Program-made: the position numbers and the translations under genes | Origin: a virus | Virus record (IMG/VR): IMGVR_UViG_3300046464_000188 | Span: 16,391-80,390 of that record | Direction: 5' to 3' (one strand) | DNA length: 64,000 bases | The notes under the pieces: model-generated | Databases searched by the model: none | What the model saw: only the letters and a program-made list of their open reading frames with translations | What the model was told of the DNA's origin: nothing | Shown: one piece after another, positions 56,998-64,000 of the stretch | How the letters are laid out: every line of letters begins with the position of its first letter | Position numbering within the stretch: the stretch's first letter is position 1

Positions 56998-57548
56998 TGT
57001 ATCAACATCATATCATATTAAAAACAAAAGAACAACTGAGCCCAGAACTTGTAGCTGATTGGTTAAAAACAGTAAAAGAATTTGGGCCAGATGATATAGC
57101 ATTTGCATATCAACATGGTGATCATGAAGTACATATGGAATATGGAACAAATGACGAAAGCCCATTACCACATAGTTATGTAGTTCCACTAAAACGAGAC
57201 ATGACAGCAGATGAAACATTTGTTGTTGTTTCTGCTTGGGAATACAAATATATGCCAGACTTCAATATAGAAATTTCTAATATGTATGATACAATGCAAG
57301 ACTTTGAAATAGACATTGATGAAGATGTTAAACAAAAAGCAACACTAGATCTTAACAAGTGGCATCATAATAGATGGCGTGACGAAATGTTAAAAGAAGG
57401 TTGGCATTATGGATTGTACTTTAGTTCAAAGAACAAAAGTCACCCTGCATTAAAAGATTGGGATTCATTACCAGAGAGTCATAGAAGAAGTCCACAGTTT
57501 GATAACAAAGAGATATTTGAATGGTTGCGTAAAAACGGCGTAGCATAA
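56997..57548 (+). CDS. protein with RyR-like domain
   Basis: 183 aa. The C-terminal 65 residues (HHNRWRDEMLKEGWHYGLYF, then SHPALKDWDSLPESHRRSPQ) match the RyR domain pattern: W..E....GW.yG......HP.L..Y..Lp..e. This domain occurs in ryanodine receptors and in bacterial and phage proteins of unknown function. The N-terminal 110 residues are acidic with a His-rich part (FAYQHGDHEVHMEY). Role unknown; ligand binding is proposed for such domains. Confidence 0.68.
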   Translation: MYQHHIILKTKEQLSPELVADWLKTVKEFGPDDIAFAYQHGDHEVHMEYGTNDESPLPHSYVVPLKRDMTADETFVVVSAWEYKYMPDFNIEISNMYDTMQDFEIDIDEDVKQKATLDLNKWHHNRWRDEMLKEGWHYGLYFSSKNKSHPALKDWDSLPESHRRSPQFDNKEIFEWLRKNGVA

Positions 57549-57549
57549 A

Positions 57550-58458
57550 ATGATTTCTAAAAACGACTTTGTCGTTCTTACAGAAGACGGCAACCTTAAA
57601 TCAACACAAACTCATTTCCTTATTAAAAATAACCTAACAGATTTTATAAGATGGGATTGTGAAGTATTTTCACATACAAAAAATATTAATTCACAAACTG
57701 GTAAAACAGGGTATACAGCCTGTGGTAATAAATCTACAACTTGTAATGTAGGAATATGTTCATGTCCTACTGATATATATTTGCCTAAAGGTTTAAACGA
57801 ACATTGGCTTTTTTTATTAAGAGAAAAAGTTAGAAAATTATCAAATAAAGATATACTAGAAACCTATCAATTACATCATGGAAAAATTGTTGCCTGTGGA
57901 CAACTAGGATTATTAGTCAATACAAAATTTGTAGTAGATTGGAATTTGTTAAGAAGATGTAATTTTTCTTGTACCTATTGTGCTCCAGATATACACAGTT
58001 ACACCAGTAAGTTTCCATCTTGGGAACAAATACAACAAGAGTTTAATGATATAAAAATACCAACAGGTAAAGAAGTTTATTTTAACCTAAATGGTGGCGA
58101 ACCAACAATACATCCTCATATATTAGACATAGTAAAAATGTGTAATAATGTAGGACACGTAGAATTATTATCAAATGGAACTGCTTCAATTACAATGTAT
58201 AATACTTTACTTGATTATGCTAAAATTAATATAAGTTTACATCATGAATTAATCAATGAGAAACATATGAAAAAATTTGTTAAAATAGCAGAGCTAAACA
58301 AGGGTGAATTAGTGTTTAAATATTTTAATACATTTGACGAAGAAAAATACAAAGAATACTTGGATAAATTATCAACATTTAACCATGTATCAATTATTAC
58401 CAATAAACGTATTATCCAACGTGGCGAAAGAGATGAAGCTAAATCTTGGGCAACGTAG
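57550..58458 (+). CDS. radical-SAM protein with N-terminal cysteine cluster
   Basis: 302 aa. Core motif RRCNFSCTYCAPD (CxxxCxxC) starts at about residue 138, late in the chain; LNGGEPTIHP and LLSNGTASI follow. Before the core, a cysteine-rich part (YTACGNKSTTCNVGICSCPT) may hold another Fe-S cluster. The barrel appears short after the third strand set, so it is a compact enzyme. It starts one base after the RyR gene. Substrate unknown. Confidence 0.8.
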   Translation: MISKNDFVVLTEDGNLKSTQTHFLIKNNLTDFIRWDCEVFSHTKNINSQTGKTGYTACGNKSTTCNVGICSCPTDIYLPKGLNEHWLFLLREKVRKLSNKDILETYQLHHGKIVACGQLGLLVNTKFVVDWNLLRRCNFSCTYCAPDIHSYTSKFPSWEQIQQEFNDIKIPTGKEVYFNLNGGEPTIHPHILDIVKMCNNVGHVELLSNGTASITMYNTLLDYAKINISLHHELINEKHMKKFVKIAELNKGELVFKYFNTFDEEKYKEYLDKLSTFNHVSIITNKRIIQRGERDEAKSWAT

Positions 58459-58459
58459 G

Positions 58460-58488
58460 TTGACTTCCTTTACATAATCTGTTATAAT
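58460..58488 (+). promoter_or_regulatory. sigma-70 promoter
   Basis: TTGACT (58460-58465), 17 bases, TATAAT (58483-58488), 21 bases before the lipoprotein ATG. Confidence 0.82.
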
Positions 58489-58509
58489 AAATTCAACAAA
58501 GGAGCAATA

Positions 58510-58710
58510 ATGACTAAAACAATAATATCAATAATAGTCCTAGCATTCTTAGTAGGTTGTAGTGCAATACCAGAAAACCCTAGAGTTTCGTTTGGTAAAA
58601 AATGTTCAACAACTGTAGAAAATCAGGTTGCATATTCTTACGTATGGTTGTACAATAAAGAATCAGGACTTGAAGCAGATAAAGAAACTTGTAAAAAATT
58701 AGAAAATTAA
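58510..58710 (+). CDS. small lipoprotein
   Basis: 66 aa. Signal MTKTIISIIVLAFLVGCSAI with the lipobox LVGC at Cys17. Two more Cys follow (KKCSTTVEN, KETCKKLEN). It is exported and lipid-anchored, probably in the outer membrane. Early-type promoter and good ribosome site (AAAGGAGC) suggest a role at the cell surface, such as superinfection exclusion; this is inference. Confidence 0.75.
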   Translation: MTKTIISIIVLAFLVGCSAIPENPRVSFGKKCSTTVENQVAYSYVWLYNKESGLEADKETCKKLEN

Positions 58711-58725
58711 TAATAGGAATAATAT

Positions 58726-59751
58726 ATGTCTTTAGGTAAAGTAGGCTTTGCTTGTAAATATTTACACCACGATCAAACTCAGAAGAAAAAAATCCTAGAA
58801 GAACTACAAAGGCCACTTACTGAAAAATGTACAACAGTGGCATGGTTGAATAGACAGCATAAAGATGTAGCTGAACAAAGACTATGGGACATTATGGTTC
58901 ACAATAGTCAAGCAGTATACAACCTAATAGAATATGTTGGTAGCTTACCAGAACAACAACGAATGGTTAGACTTGGCAGTAATCAACTGCCTTGTGCTAC
59001 CCAAGAAGATTGGCGATATTTTTGGAAGAGAACTGACGTTGTTGATTATGCGGCTAAGTACTATAGTAGAGCAGGTGAACTTGCAAGACAACTAGGTGTA
59101 CGTGTTAGTATGCATCCTGGTCAGTTTACAGTACTAGCAAGTGATAATCCTGAAATTGTAGAACGTAGTATAGAGGAGTTTGAATATCATGCGAATATCA
59201 TCAGGTGGATGGGCTACGGTAAGAGTTGGCAAGACTTCAAGTGTAACGTCCACATCTCCGGTCGTCAAGGTCCAGCCGGTATTAAAGCCGTCCTTCCAAG
59301 ATTGTCTACAGAAGCAAGAAACTGTATTACTATTGAAAACGACGAAAACTCGTGGGGTCTCGATGCCTCACTTGAACTTGAGAAGGAGGTAGCATTAGTT
59401 GTCGACATACACCACCACTGGGTTCATAGTGCCGGAGAATATATTACTCCAAGCGATGACAGAATTAAACGTGTTATTGATAGCTGGCGGGGTGTTAGGC
59501 CTGCTATGCATTATAGTGTTAGCCGTGAAGATTATATCGGCACGGATAGACCAGGACATAAACCAGACTTTCAAGCCCTTATTGGGCAAGGATACAAAAA
59601 AGCCAAATTAAGAGCCCATAGCGACTATATGTGGAATACAGCCGTTAACGAATGGGCTGGAACATTCCGTAAAGACTTTGATATCATGGTAGAAGCTAAA
59701 ATGAAGAATTTAGCTAGTATACCATTTGAGGAGCAAACAGCTCTTATTTGA
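58726..59751 (+). CDS. uvdE: UV damage endonuclease UvdE/UvsE
   Basis: 341-aa TIM-barrel nuclease that nicks DNA 5' of UV photoproducts. Metal-ligand segments are present: LGVRVSMHPGQFTVLAS (His), VERSIEEFEYHANII (Glu, His), CITIENDENSWG (Glu), VALVVDIHHHWVHS (Asp, His) and KAKLRAHSDYMWN. Length is normal. The stretch 59230-59420 uses more C-ending codons than its surroundings, which may mark recent transfer. It fits life in sunlit surface water. Confidence 0.93.
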   Translation: MSLGKVGFACKYLHHDQTQKKKILEELQRPLTEKCTTVAWLNRQHKDVAEQRLWDIMVHNSQAVYNLIEYVGSLPEQQRMVRLGSNQLPCATQEDWRYFWKRTDVVDYAAKYYSRAGELARQLGVRVSMHPGQFTVLASDNPEIVERSIEEFEYHANIIRWMGYGKSWQDFKCNVHISGRQGPAGIKAVLPRLSTEARNCITIENDENSWGLDASLELEKEVALVVDIHHHWVHSAGEYITPSDDRIKRVIDSWRGVRPAMHYSVSREDYIGTDRPGHKPDFQALIGQGYKKAKLRAHSDYMWNTAVNEWAGTFRKDFDIMVEAKMKNLASIPFEEQTALI

Positions 59752-59757
59752 TAAATA
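59750..59757 (+). promoter_or_regulatory. late promoter octamer
   Basis: GATAAATA overlapping the uvdE stop, 20 bases before ATG 59778. Confidence 0.62.
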
Positions 59758-59777
59758 CTACAAATAGGAGACATACA

Positions 59778-60116
59778 ATGAATGAAATTCAAAGATTAAA
59801 AGAGCTTTCAGGTATTATAAATGAAGCCCCTAAACCCATCGCAAAAATAAGTCAAGATGAGTTTATTGGCTGGAAATACTCAGATCGTGATGATTTAATA
59901 AGTCTAGGACATACTGTAACAGATTCATTAAAAGTAGATGGTACATATACCCATGATTTAAACAAAGAATGGGAACAAACTGGTTATATACATTTAGCTA
60001 TGATACAAAATTGGGACGAAATTAAAGCACAGATTCCAAATGAAGATTTAGAACAGATTTTAGCAGACGAAGAAATTGAGTCACCAGCAACATGGTTAGA
60101 CGTAGATTGGATATAA
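59778..60116 (+). CDS. hypothetical protein with RLKELSGI-type N terminus
   Basis: 112 aa from ATG 59778 after AGGAGACATACA. The N-terminal MNEIQRLKELSGIINEAP has the same pattern as the 61383 protein (MDIERLRVLAGV...). The rest is acidic with Asp/Trp-rich ends (LADEEIESPATWLDVDW). Such short N-terminal helices recur on many proteins of marine T4-like phages and may be a targeting or binding tag. Function unknown. Confidence 0.62.
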   Translation: MNEIQRLKELSGIINEAPKPIAKISQDEFIGWKYSDRDDLISLGHTVTDSLKVDGTYTHDLNKEWEQTGYIHLAMIQNWDEIKAQIPNEDLEQILADEEIESPATWLDVDWI

Positions 60117-60117
60117 T

Positions 60118-61380
60118 ATGAAATTTAATGATATAGATCAAATACCAGAAGCAGGCGATATAGTAGGTTTAGAATTTGGCGATGTAATGATTGAATCTAA
60201 ATTTGTAGAATATTTAGATGATGGTATTGTAGTAGAAATGGCTCCTAAAGGCGAACAACTATTAAAAGAATTCTTACCTCTTATACCTGCGGCAGTATGG
60301 GCAGGCGGTGCGGCTTGGAGTGCATATGATGCATGGCAGGCAAAGAAAGCATACGACAGAGGTGAAATCACAAAAGGTCAATTAGCAGGAAAAATTGGTA
60401 CTGATGCGGCACTTACAATTATAGGTGGTGGTATAGCAAAAGGTGCAGTAAAAGCAACCAAAGCAGTAGCAAAAATGTTTAAGAAAAAACCAGATGTAAA
60501 AATTGATACGCCAGATGTAAAAATTGATACACCAGCAGTAAAAGCAAAAGTTGATACACCAGCAGTAAAAGCAAAAGTTGATACACCAGCAGTTACAGTA
60601 CCTAACACAGTAGCTAATAAATCTTTAACTAAAACACAACGTGATGCATTTTCTGGAACAGGTGGAGCAGTAGCAGGTAAGACAACTAGTAAAGTAGTTA
60701 AAAAGAAAGCTGATGATATTAAAAAGAAAACTCCAGTAAAGAAAAAGAAAAAATTTGGTAAAGGTTTAGGCGGTAGTGGTTTACCTAATCAAACTATAGA
60801 TACTAATTTAGCAGGTGTAACGCAGAAATATGGATTTGGTGGATTAAATGCTTCTGTACAATACGAAGATAAAGATGAGCCATCATTAAAAGGCTTTGAT
60901 GCAAAAACACAAGCAGAAATAGTAAAATTAAAAGCACGTTATCCACAAGCTGAAAATTTATTATCAGCATTACTAGCAGATGTTGCGGCATCTAAATCAA
61001 GTGGACAAAATACTGATCACAGACAAGATATTAAATTTAAAGATTTAGAAAAACGTTTATATGATTTAGAACAAAAACTAAATTCAAAAGTTACTGAAGA
61101 ACTTACTGAAGCGGAATATCAAGGACGAAAAGTTAAACTAGGCAAACCAATGCGTGGTGATGTTAAAAAGTTTAAAGTATATGTCAAGGACCCTAAGACT
61201 GGAAACGTTAAGAAAGTTAACTTTGGACACGGCGGAACAAGTGCTAAATCAAAAGGTGAAAAGACTATGAAAATTAAAAAGTCTAACCCAGCAAGACGTA
61301 AAAGTTTTAGAGCAAGACACAACTGTGATAATCCAGGACCACGTACAAAAGCACGTTACTGGTCATGTAGAGCTTGGTAG
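60118..61380 (+). CDS. phage protein with Lys/Pro repeats and conserved basic C-terminal domain
   Basis: 420 aa. The N-terminal strand part (PEAGDIVGLEFGDVMIESKF) is followed by a hydrophobic Ala/Gly region (LIPAAVWAGGAAWSAYDAWQ), then tandem repeats (see 60490-60600), a Lys-rich linker and a coiled part. The C-terminal domain (VKLGKPMRGDVKKFKVYVKD, ..., ARRKSFRARHNCDNPGPRTK, ending YWSCRAW) looks like a conserved, possibly zinc-stabilised, basic domain of T4-like marine phages. It starts one base after the previous stop. Probably a virion or DNA-associated protein; the role is inferred. Confidence 0.65.
   Translation: MKFNDIDQIPEAGDIVGLEFGDVMIESKFVEYLDDGIVVEMAPKGEQLLKEFLPLIPAAVWAGGAAWSAYDAWQAKKAYDRGEITKGQLAGKIGTDAALTIIGGGIAKGAVKATKAVAKMFKKKPDVKIDTPDVKIDTPAVKAKVDTPAVKAKVDTPAVTVPNTVANKSLTKTQRDAFSGTGGAVAGKTTSKVVKKKADDIKKKTPVKKKKKFGKGLGGSGLPNQTIDTNLAGVTQKYGFGGLNASVQYEDKDEPSLKGFDAKTQAEIVKLKARYPQAENLLSALLADVAASKSSGQNTDHRQDIKFKDLEKRLYDLEQKLNSKVTEELTEAEYQGRKVKLGKPMRGDVKKFKVYVKDPKTGNVKKVNFGHGGTSAKSKGEKTMKIKKSNPARRKSFRARHNCDNPGPRTKARYWSCRAW
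60490..60600 (+). repeat. tandem in-frame repeats (21 and 27 bases)
   Basis: Two 21-base units (60490-60510, 60511-60531) encode PDVKIDT and two 27-base units (60532-60558, 60559-60585) encode PAVKAKVDT, then a partial PAV. They are almost identical at DNA level, so they expanded recently, and the 27-base unit looks like the 21-base unit with an insertion. Confidence 0.9.
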
Positions 61381-61382
61381 TT

Positions 61383-61580
61383 ATGGATATTGAAAGACTA
61401 AGAGTATTAGCAGGAGTAAACAAATCTGTTGCTGAATCTCCTGAAGGATCTAACATAAGTATTATTGGATCTGAAAAAGCAAAAATTCAAAGAGAACGTA
61501 AGATTAAACCAGGAACAGACGAATGGTTTAAATTGTGGTTTTCAAGACCACATCTTACTGGTGAAAAGCCAACAAAATAG
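61383..61580 (+). CDS. small protein conserved in marine T4-like phages
   Basis: 65 aa from ATG 61383. N-terminal MDIERLRVLAGVNK and C-terminal KPGTDEWFKLWFSRPHLTGE. Both blocks I remember as typical of small marine myovirus proteins next to structural genes; no role has been assigned. It is followed by the DUF3307-like gene. Confidence 0.65.
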   Translation: MDIERLRVLAGVNKSVAESPEGSNISIIGSEKAKIQRERKIKPGTDEWFKLWFSRPHLTGEKPTK

Positions 61581-61591
61581 GAGACAGCATA

Positions 61592-61978
61592 ATGGGTACC
61601 GAAGCCCTTTTACTTTTTGCACTGATGTGTAAACACGCAATTTGTGATTTAGCAATTCAGTCATTTAGAACACCAACCGACAAATTTAAATACCTCAATA
61701 AAGGTTTGCATATACATTCATTAGATCACGGAATAGGTGCGTTCATTGTACTACTATTCTTTATAAACCCGTTGTACGCCGCTGTATTTGCGTTTATTGA
61801 CTATATTTTCCATTGGCATATTGACTTTATTAAAACAAATATTACTAGAAAATATGGTTGGTATAAAGAAGGCAAGGCTTTTTGGAGATTACAAACTTTA
61901 GATCAAATGGCTCACTATGCGACATATGCTCTAATAGTGTATTTGATATTTAAATGCTCGTTATGTGTAATTAGATAA
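61592..61978 (+). CDS. DUF3307-like membrane protein
   Basis: 128 aa with a membrane layout and conserved polar positions: CKHAICDLAIQSFRTPTDKF, GLHIHSLDHGIGAFIVLLFF, FHWHIDFIKTNITRKYG and LDQMAHYATYALIV. The pattern K..DF/DL..Q, H...D/H, H..D and DQ..H is that of DUF3307, found in bacteria and phages without known function. His and Asp inside membrane helices suggest metal binding or catalysis. Confidence 0.75.
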   Translation: MGTEALLLFALMCKHAICDLAIQSFRTPTDKFKYLNKGLHIHSLDHGIGAFIVLLFFINPLYAAVFAFIDYIFHWHIDFIKTNITRKYGWYKEGKAFWRLQTLDQMAHYATYALIVYLIFKCSLCVIR

Positions 61979-61986
61979 ATACAGTT

Positions 61987-64000
61987 ATGCGTATAAACGA
62001 AGTAGATAGAGAATTAACTCAAACCGAACTAGATCAGCTCGAAACCTTTGCAGATAGATTATTTGCAAAAGTTGGTATTGATGTAGAATTTACACGACAT
62101 TTTTTAGATAGAGTAAATGATGAACGTAATGTAAAACAGATTACGGCAAGTGAGCTGACTCGTTTATTCAAACAAGAATATAAAAAATGGGGCAAAGATA
62201 TTGTCAAACTTGGCCCAGATGCTGAAGCAGTACTAAAAGATTTAGCAACAGACGTAAACATACCATTTGCTTTACGTTGGGACAATGCAAACAACGAACT
62301 AGATCTAATTGCTAAAACTGTAATGCGTAAACAAGATTTTAAAACCAGCAATCGAGAGTTTGCTATAGAGGAAGTTGTTCCTATGCTTTACCATGCAACA
62401 TACAGACCTTTCCTAGAAAGTATTATGAAGAATGGTTTAGGCGGTAGTGGAGCTCAAACGCAATGGGAAGATAGTAAGCCGGGTTATGTATACCTTGCTA
62501 AAGATCCAGAGATTGCTAGTAGCCATGCAGAAGCAAATGAAGAAGTACCAGATGAATACATTGACGACATTGTTGTGTTGAGTATAGATGCTAGTCAACT
62601 AGACCAGGATAACCTAGAAAATGATCCAAATGTACAAGATGATGATAGTACACTAGCATACAAAGGCATAATACCAACCAGTGCATTTAGTATACAAGAA
62701 TCATATAAATTAAGCAATACACAAAGTAAATTAGTATTTGAATCTATACAACAACTTAACGAAGCAGGACCAGCCGCAATAGCAGTACCAGCTGGTATAG
62801 TAGCATGGCAGGCTTATTCAGCCTACAGATATTCAAAAGCGGCATGGTGGGTAGCTCAAGGCGCTTATGCAACAGCAACAACAGCCGCGGCATATATTGT
62901 TGCTAATGAAGCTGACTTTAGTTGGCTTGAGAGAAAAATGGCGGCATCAGCTTTATTAGCCTATGAACTATGGGATAAAGTTAGAGGTGTAGAAGATTTA
63001 AGTAATGAGATAGTAAGTGATACTAATGATAAATTAAATTCAGAGCTAGTAGCAGGTACTGAAGTATTAACCAAACAAGCACTCGAAACTAATAGTATAA
63101 GTGCAGAAACAGCAGAAATTATTGCTCAAACTAATGCGGCGGCAGATAAAATGAATCAGCAAATTGCTGATGGTGTTGATCCAGAAACTATTGCTAAAGA
63201 TTATGTAGCTTCTTTAGTTACAAATAAAGCGGCAGAAGAAACTGTTAAACAAATAGCAGTAGTAAGTCCAGAAGTAGTATCAGCAATACAGACAGAGTTA
63301 GAAAATAATTATCAAGATGCAAGTGGGCAACGAGCATCAGAAATTGCCGCACAACAAAAAGCAGTAGAATTAGCACAAGCAAAAGCAGATGCACAGACAA
63401 AAGCAAGTGATGCTAATCTAATAGCATTGGCAAATAACGTAGCAAAAGCACAAGCAGATGCTAAAGCAACAGAATTAAGTGATAAAAAATTAATAGCACT
63501 TGGGCAAACAGTAGCCCAAGCAAATGCAGATGATAGAGCAACTAAAGCAAGTGATGAAAAGTTAATAGCACTTGGTAATGCAGTAGCCCAACAACAAGCA
63601 AGTGATGCACAAACAAAAGCAAGTGATGACAAATTAATAGCACTTGCTAACAAAGTAGCGGCCACACAAGCACAACAAGCTAATGACAAATACCAAAATG
63701 ATAAAATAGATGATATAGCAACCAAGTCAGATGCGGCGGCTAAAGCAGATGCACAGACAAAAGCAAGTGATGCTAATCTAATAGCAAAAGGTCAAGCATA
63801 TGCACAAGCACAGGCAGATGCACAAGCAAAAGCAGATGCGGCGGCTAATGACAAATATCAAAATGATAAAATAAACAATATAGCAACCACATCAGATAAT
63901 AATTTTGTCCGAGATTTAGAAAAAAATCCTTTACCAGTAGCTGACTTTACGCCAAAAGATATTACAACTACTGGAGATACAACAGTAAAAGAACCAATTA
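61987..64000 (+). CDS. large phage protein with ADP-ribosyltransferase-like domain and coiled repeats (partial, 3' end outside window)
   Basis: At least 671 residues, open at the right edge. Residues 1-125 form a domain (VDIEFTRHFLDRVNDERNVK, LGPDAEAVLKDLATDVNIPF, ..., KTVMRKQDFKTSN) that I recall from marine T4-like phages. Residues about 130-240 look like a mono-ADP-ribosyltransferase or KptA-type fold: PMLYHATYRPFLESIMKNGL (His-x-Thr), KPGYVYLAKDPEIASSHAEA and VVLSIDASQLDQDNL. A hydrophobic Ala-rich part follows at 255-310, then a long coiled coil with repeats. The layout suggests a virion-borne effector like T4 Alt; this is inference. Confidence 0.68.
   Translation, partial: MRINEVDRELTQTELDQLETFADRLFAKVGIDVEFTRHFLDRVNDERNVKQITASELTRLFKQEYKKWGKDIVKLGPDAEAVLKDLATDVNIPFALRWDNANNELDLIAKTVMRKQDFKTSNREFAIEEVVPMLYHATYRPFLESIMKNGLGGSGAQTQWEDSKPGYVYLAKDPEIASSHAEANEEVPDEYIDDIVVLSIDASQLDQDNLENDPNVQDDDSTLAYKGIIPTSAFSIQESYKLSNTQSKLVFESIQQLNEAGPAAIAVPAGIVAWQAYSAYRYSKAAWWVAQGAYATATTAAAYIVANEADFSWLERKMAASALLAYELWDKVRGVEDLSNEIVSDTNDKLNSELVAGTEVLTKQALETNSISAETAEIIAQTNAAADKMNQQIADGVDPETIAKDYVASLVTNKAAEETVKQIAVVSPEVVSAIQTELENNYQDASGQRASEIAAQQKAVELAQAKADAQTKASDANLIALANNVAKAQADAKATELSDKKLIALGQTVAQANADDRATKASDEKLIALGNAVAQQQASDAQTKASDDKLIALANKVAATQAQQANDKYQNDKIDDIATKSDAAAKADAQTKASDANLIAKGQAYAQAQADAQAKADAAANDKYQNDKINNIATTSDNNFVRDLEKNPLPVADFTPKDITTTGDTTVKEPI
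63340..63860 (+). repeat. degenerate coiled-coil repeats within the large protein
   Basis: In-frame repeats of about 30 residues, each containing TKASDxKLIALxxxVAxxQA or a variant (SDANLIAL, SDKKLIALG, SDEKLIALG, SDDKLIALA). The block NDKYQNDKI-D/N-xIAT occurs twice. The period is compatible with heptads of a long fibre-like coil. Confidence 0.82.

Noticed and set aside
60490-60600. CRISPR-like repeats
   Set aside because: The units are in-frame tandem repeats without spacers and encode PDVKIDT and PAVKAKVDT in a real protein.
61974-61981. GATAAATA as a late promoter for the large 61987 gene
   Set aside because: It ends five bases before the ATG; it may be chance, or the real start may lie farther in. 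Not counted with the supported set.
63312-63725. Long minus-strand open frame of Ala/Ser/Leu-rich composition
   Set aside because: It is the mirror of the repeated plus-strand coiled coil; low complexity keeps the opposite strand open. No ribosome site or context.
1-64000. Bacterial chromosome with a prophage
   Set aside because: Translation and Clp genes look bacterial, but they sit singly among phage genes with overlaps and late-promoter motifs; no rRNA, host operons, integrase or attachment site is seen.

Overview
The window is a piece of a large, AT-rich, T4-like phage genome, very probably from a marine virus of an alphaproteobacterium (SAR11-like hosts fit best). The phage reading rests on: densely packed genes with ATGA/TAATG overlaps; class Ia nrdA-nrdB-glutaredoxin; a PAAR spike tip, fibre-repeat proteins, an M15 endolysin and an overlapping Rz/Rz1-type spanin pair; phoH; ClpP; UvdE; ten CCA-encoding tRNA genes; and a recurring T4-type late-promoter octamer (NATAAATA) in front of many genes. 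The alphaproteobacterial link rests on a circularly permuted (two-piece) tmRNA gene and on small proteins resembling DUF1127/DUF3563. No rRNA, IS element, CRISPR array or host operon is visible. The exact host and the name of the phage are inference.

Layout. 0-4 kb: end of an unknown gene, then nrdA, nrdB and grx. 4-8 kb: baseplate/fibre block with PAAR protein, fibre-like protein and a subtilisin protease with an I9-like prodomain. 8-12 kb: small genes and tRNA-Thr, Leu, Ala, Asp, Glu. 12-17.8 kb: accessory metabolism and surface-modification-type genes (two sulfotransferase-like paralogues, ferredoxin-NADP reductase, a 2OG-Fe(II) oxygenase, a Rossmann-like protein). 17.9-22.6 kb: two units with almost identical promoter/leader copies, carrying an ATP-dependent DNA ligase, a small alarmone hydrolase-like HD protein and a second 2OG-oxygenase candidate. 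22.6-30.7 kb: ClpP, nuclease, coiled-coil membrane protein, ClpX, IF-3, ribosomal protein bS21, ClpS, amidotransferase-like protein, cytidylyltransferase and GMP reductase. 31-36.7 kb: a T4-type DNA ligase homologue that has lost its catalytic lysine; minus-strand lipase, MscS-like and split radical-SAM genes; peroxiredoxin; GNAT; tmRNA; an outer-membrane barrel. 36.7-42 kb: Rieske-oxygenase-like protein, five tRNAs and a SpeD-like protein. 42-47 kb: endolysin, two tandem radical-SAM proteins, a third sulfotransferase-like protein and a HAD phosphatase. 47-53.7 kb: PhoH, IF-1, spanins, DnaJ-like protein and ClpA. 53.7-64 kb: structural and fibre proteins, a holin candidate, RyR-domain and radical-SAM proteins, UvdE, and a long protein running off the window that carries an ADP-ribosyltransferase-like domain.

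How the genes work together. The most striking content is a distributed protein-synthesis and protein-turnover kit: IF-1, IF-3, bS21, tmRNA, tRNAs, ClpA, ClpX, ClpP, ClpS and a J-domain protein, plus a probable (p)ppGpp hydrolase. ClpX and ClpA both keep the IGF loop needed to dock on ClpP, ClpS keeps its N-degron pocket, and the tmRNA tag ends in the ClpXP-type Ala-Ala. This suggests that the phage rebuilds initiation, ribosome rescue and degradation for its own use. A second theme is redox and radical chemistry: FNR, an oxygenase, 2OG oxygenases, four radical-SAM enzymes, peroxiredoxin and glutaredoxin. A third is lysis and entry: endolysin, spanins, holin candidate, PAAR and fibres. Strong host-type promoters (TTGACA, 16-17 bp, TATAAT-like) drive many small and RNA genes, while NATAAATA sites lie before structural and late-type genes, giving a classical early/late split.
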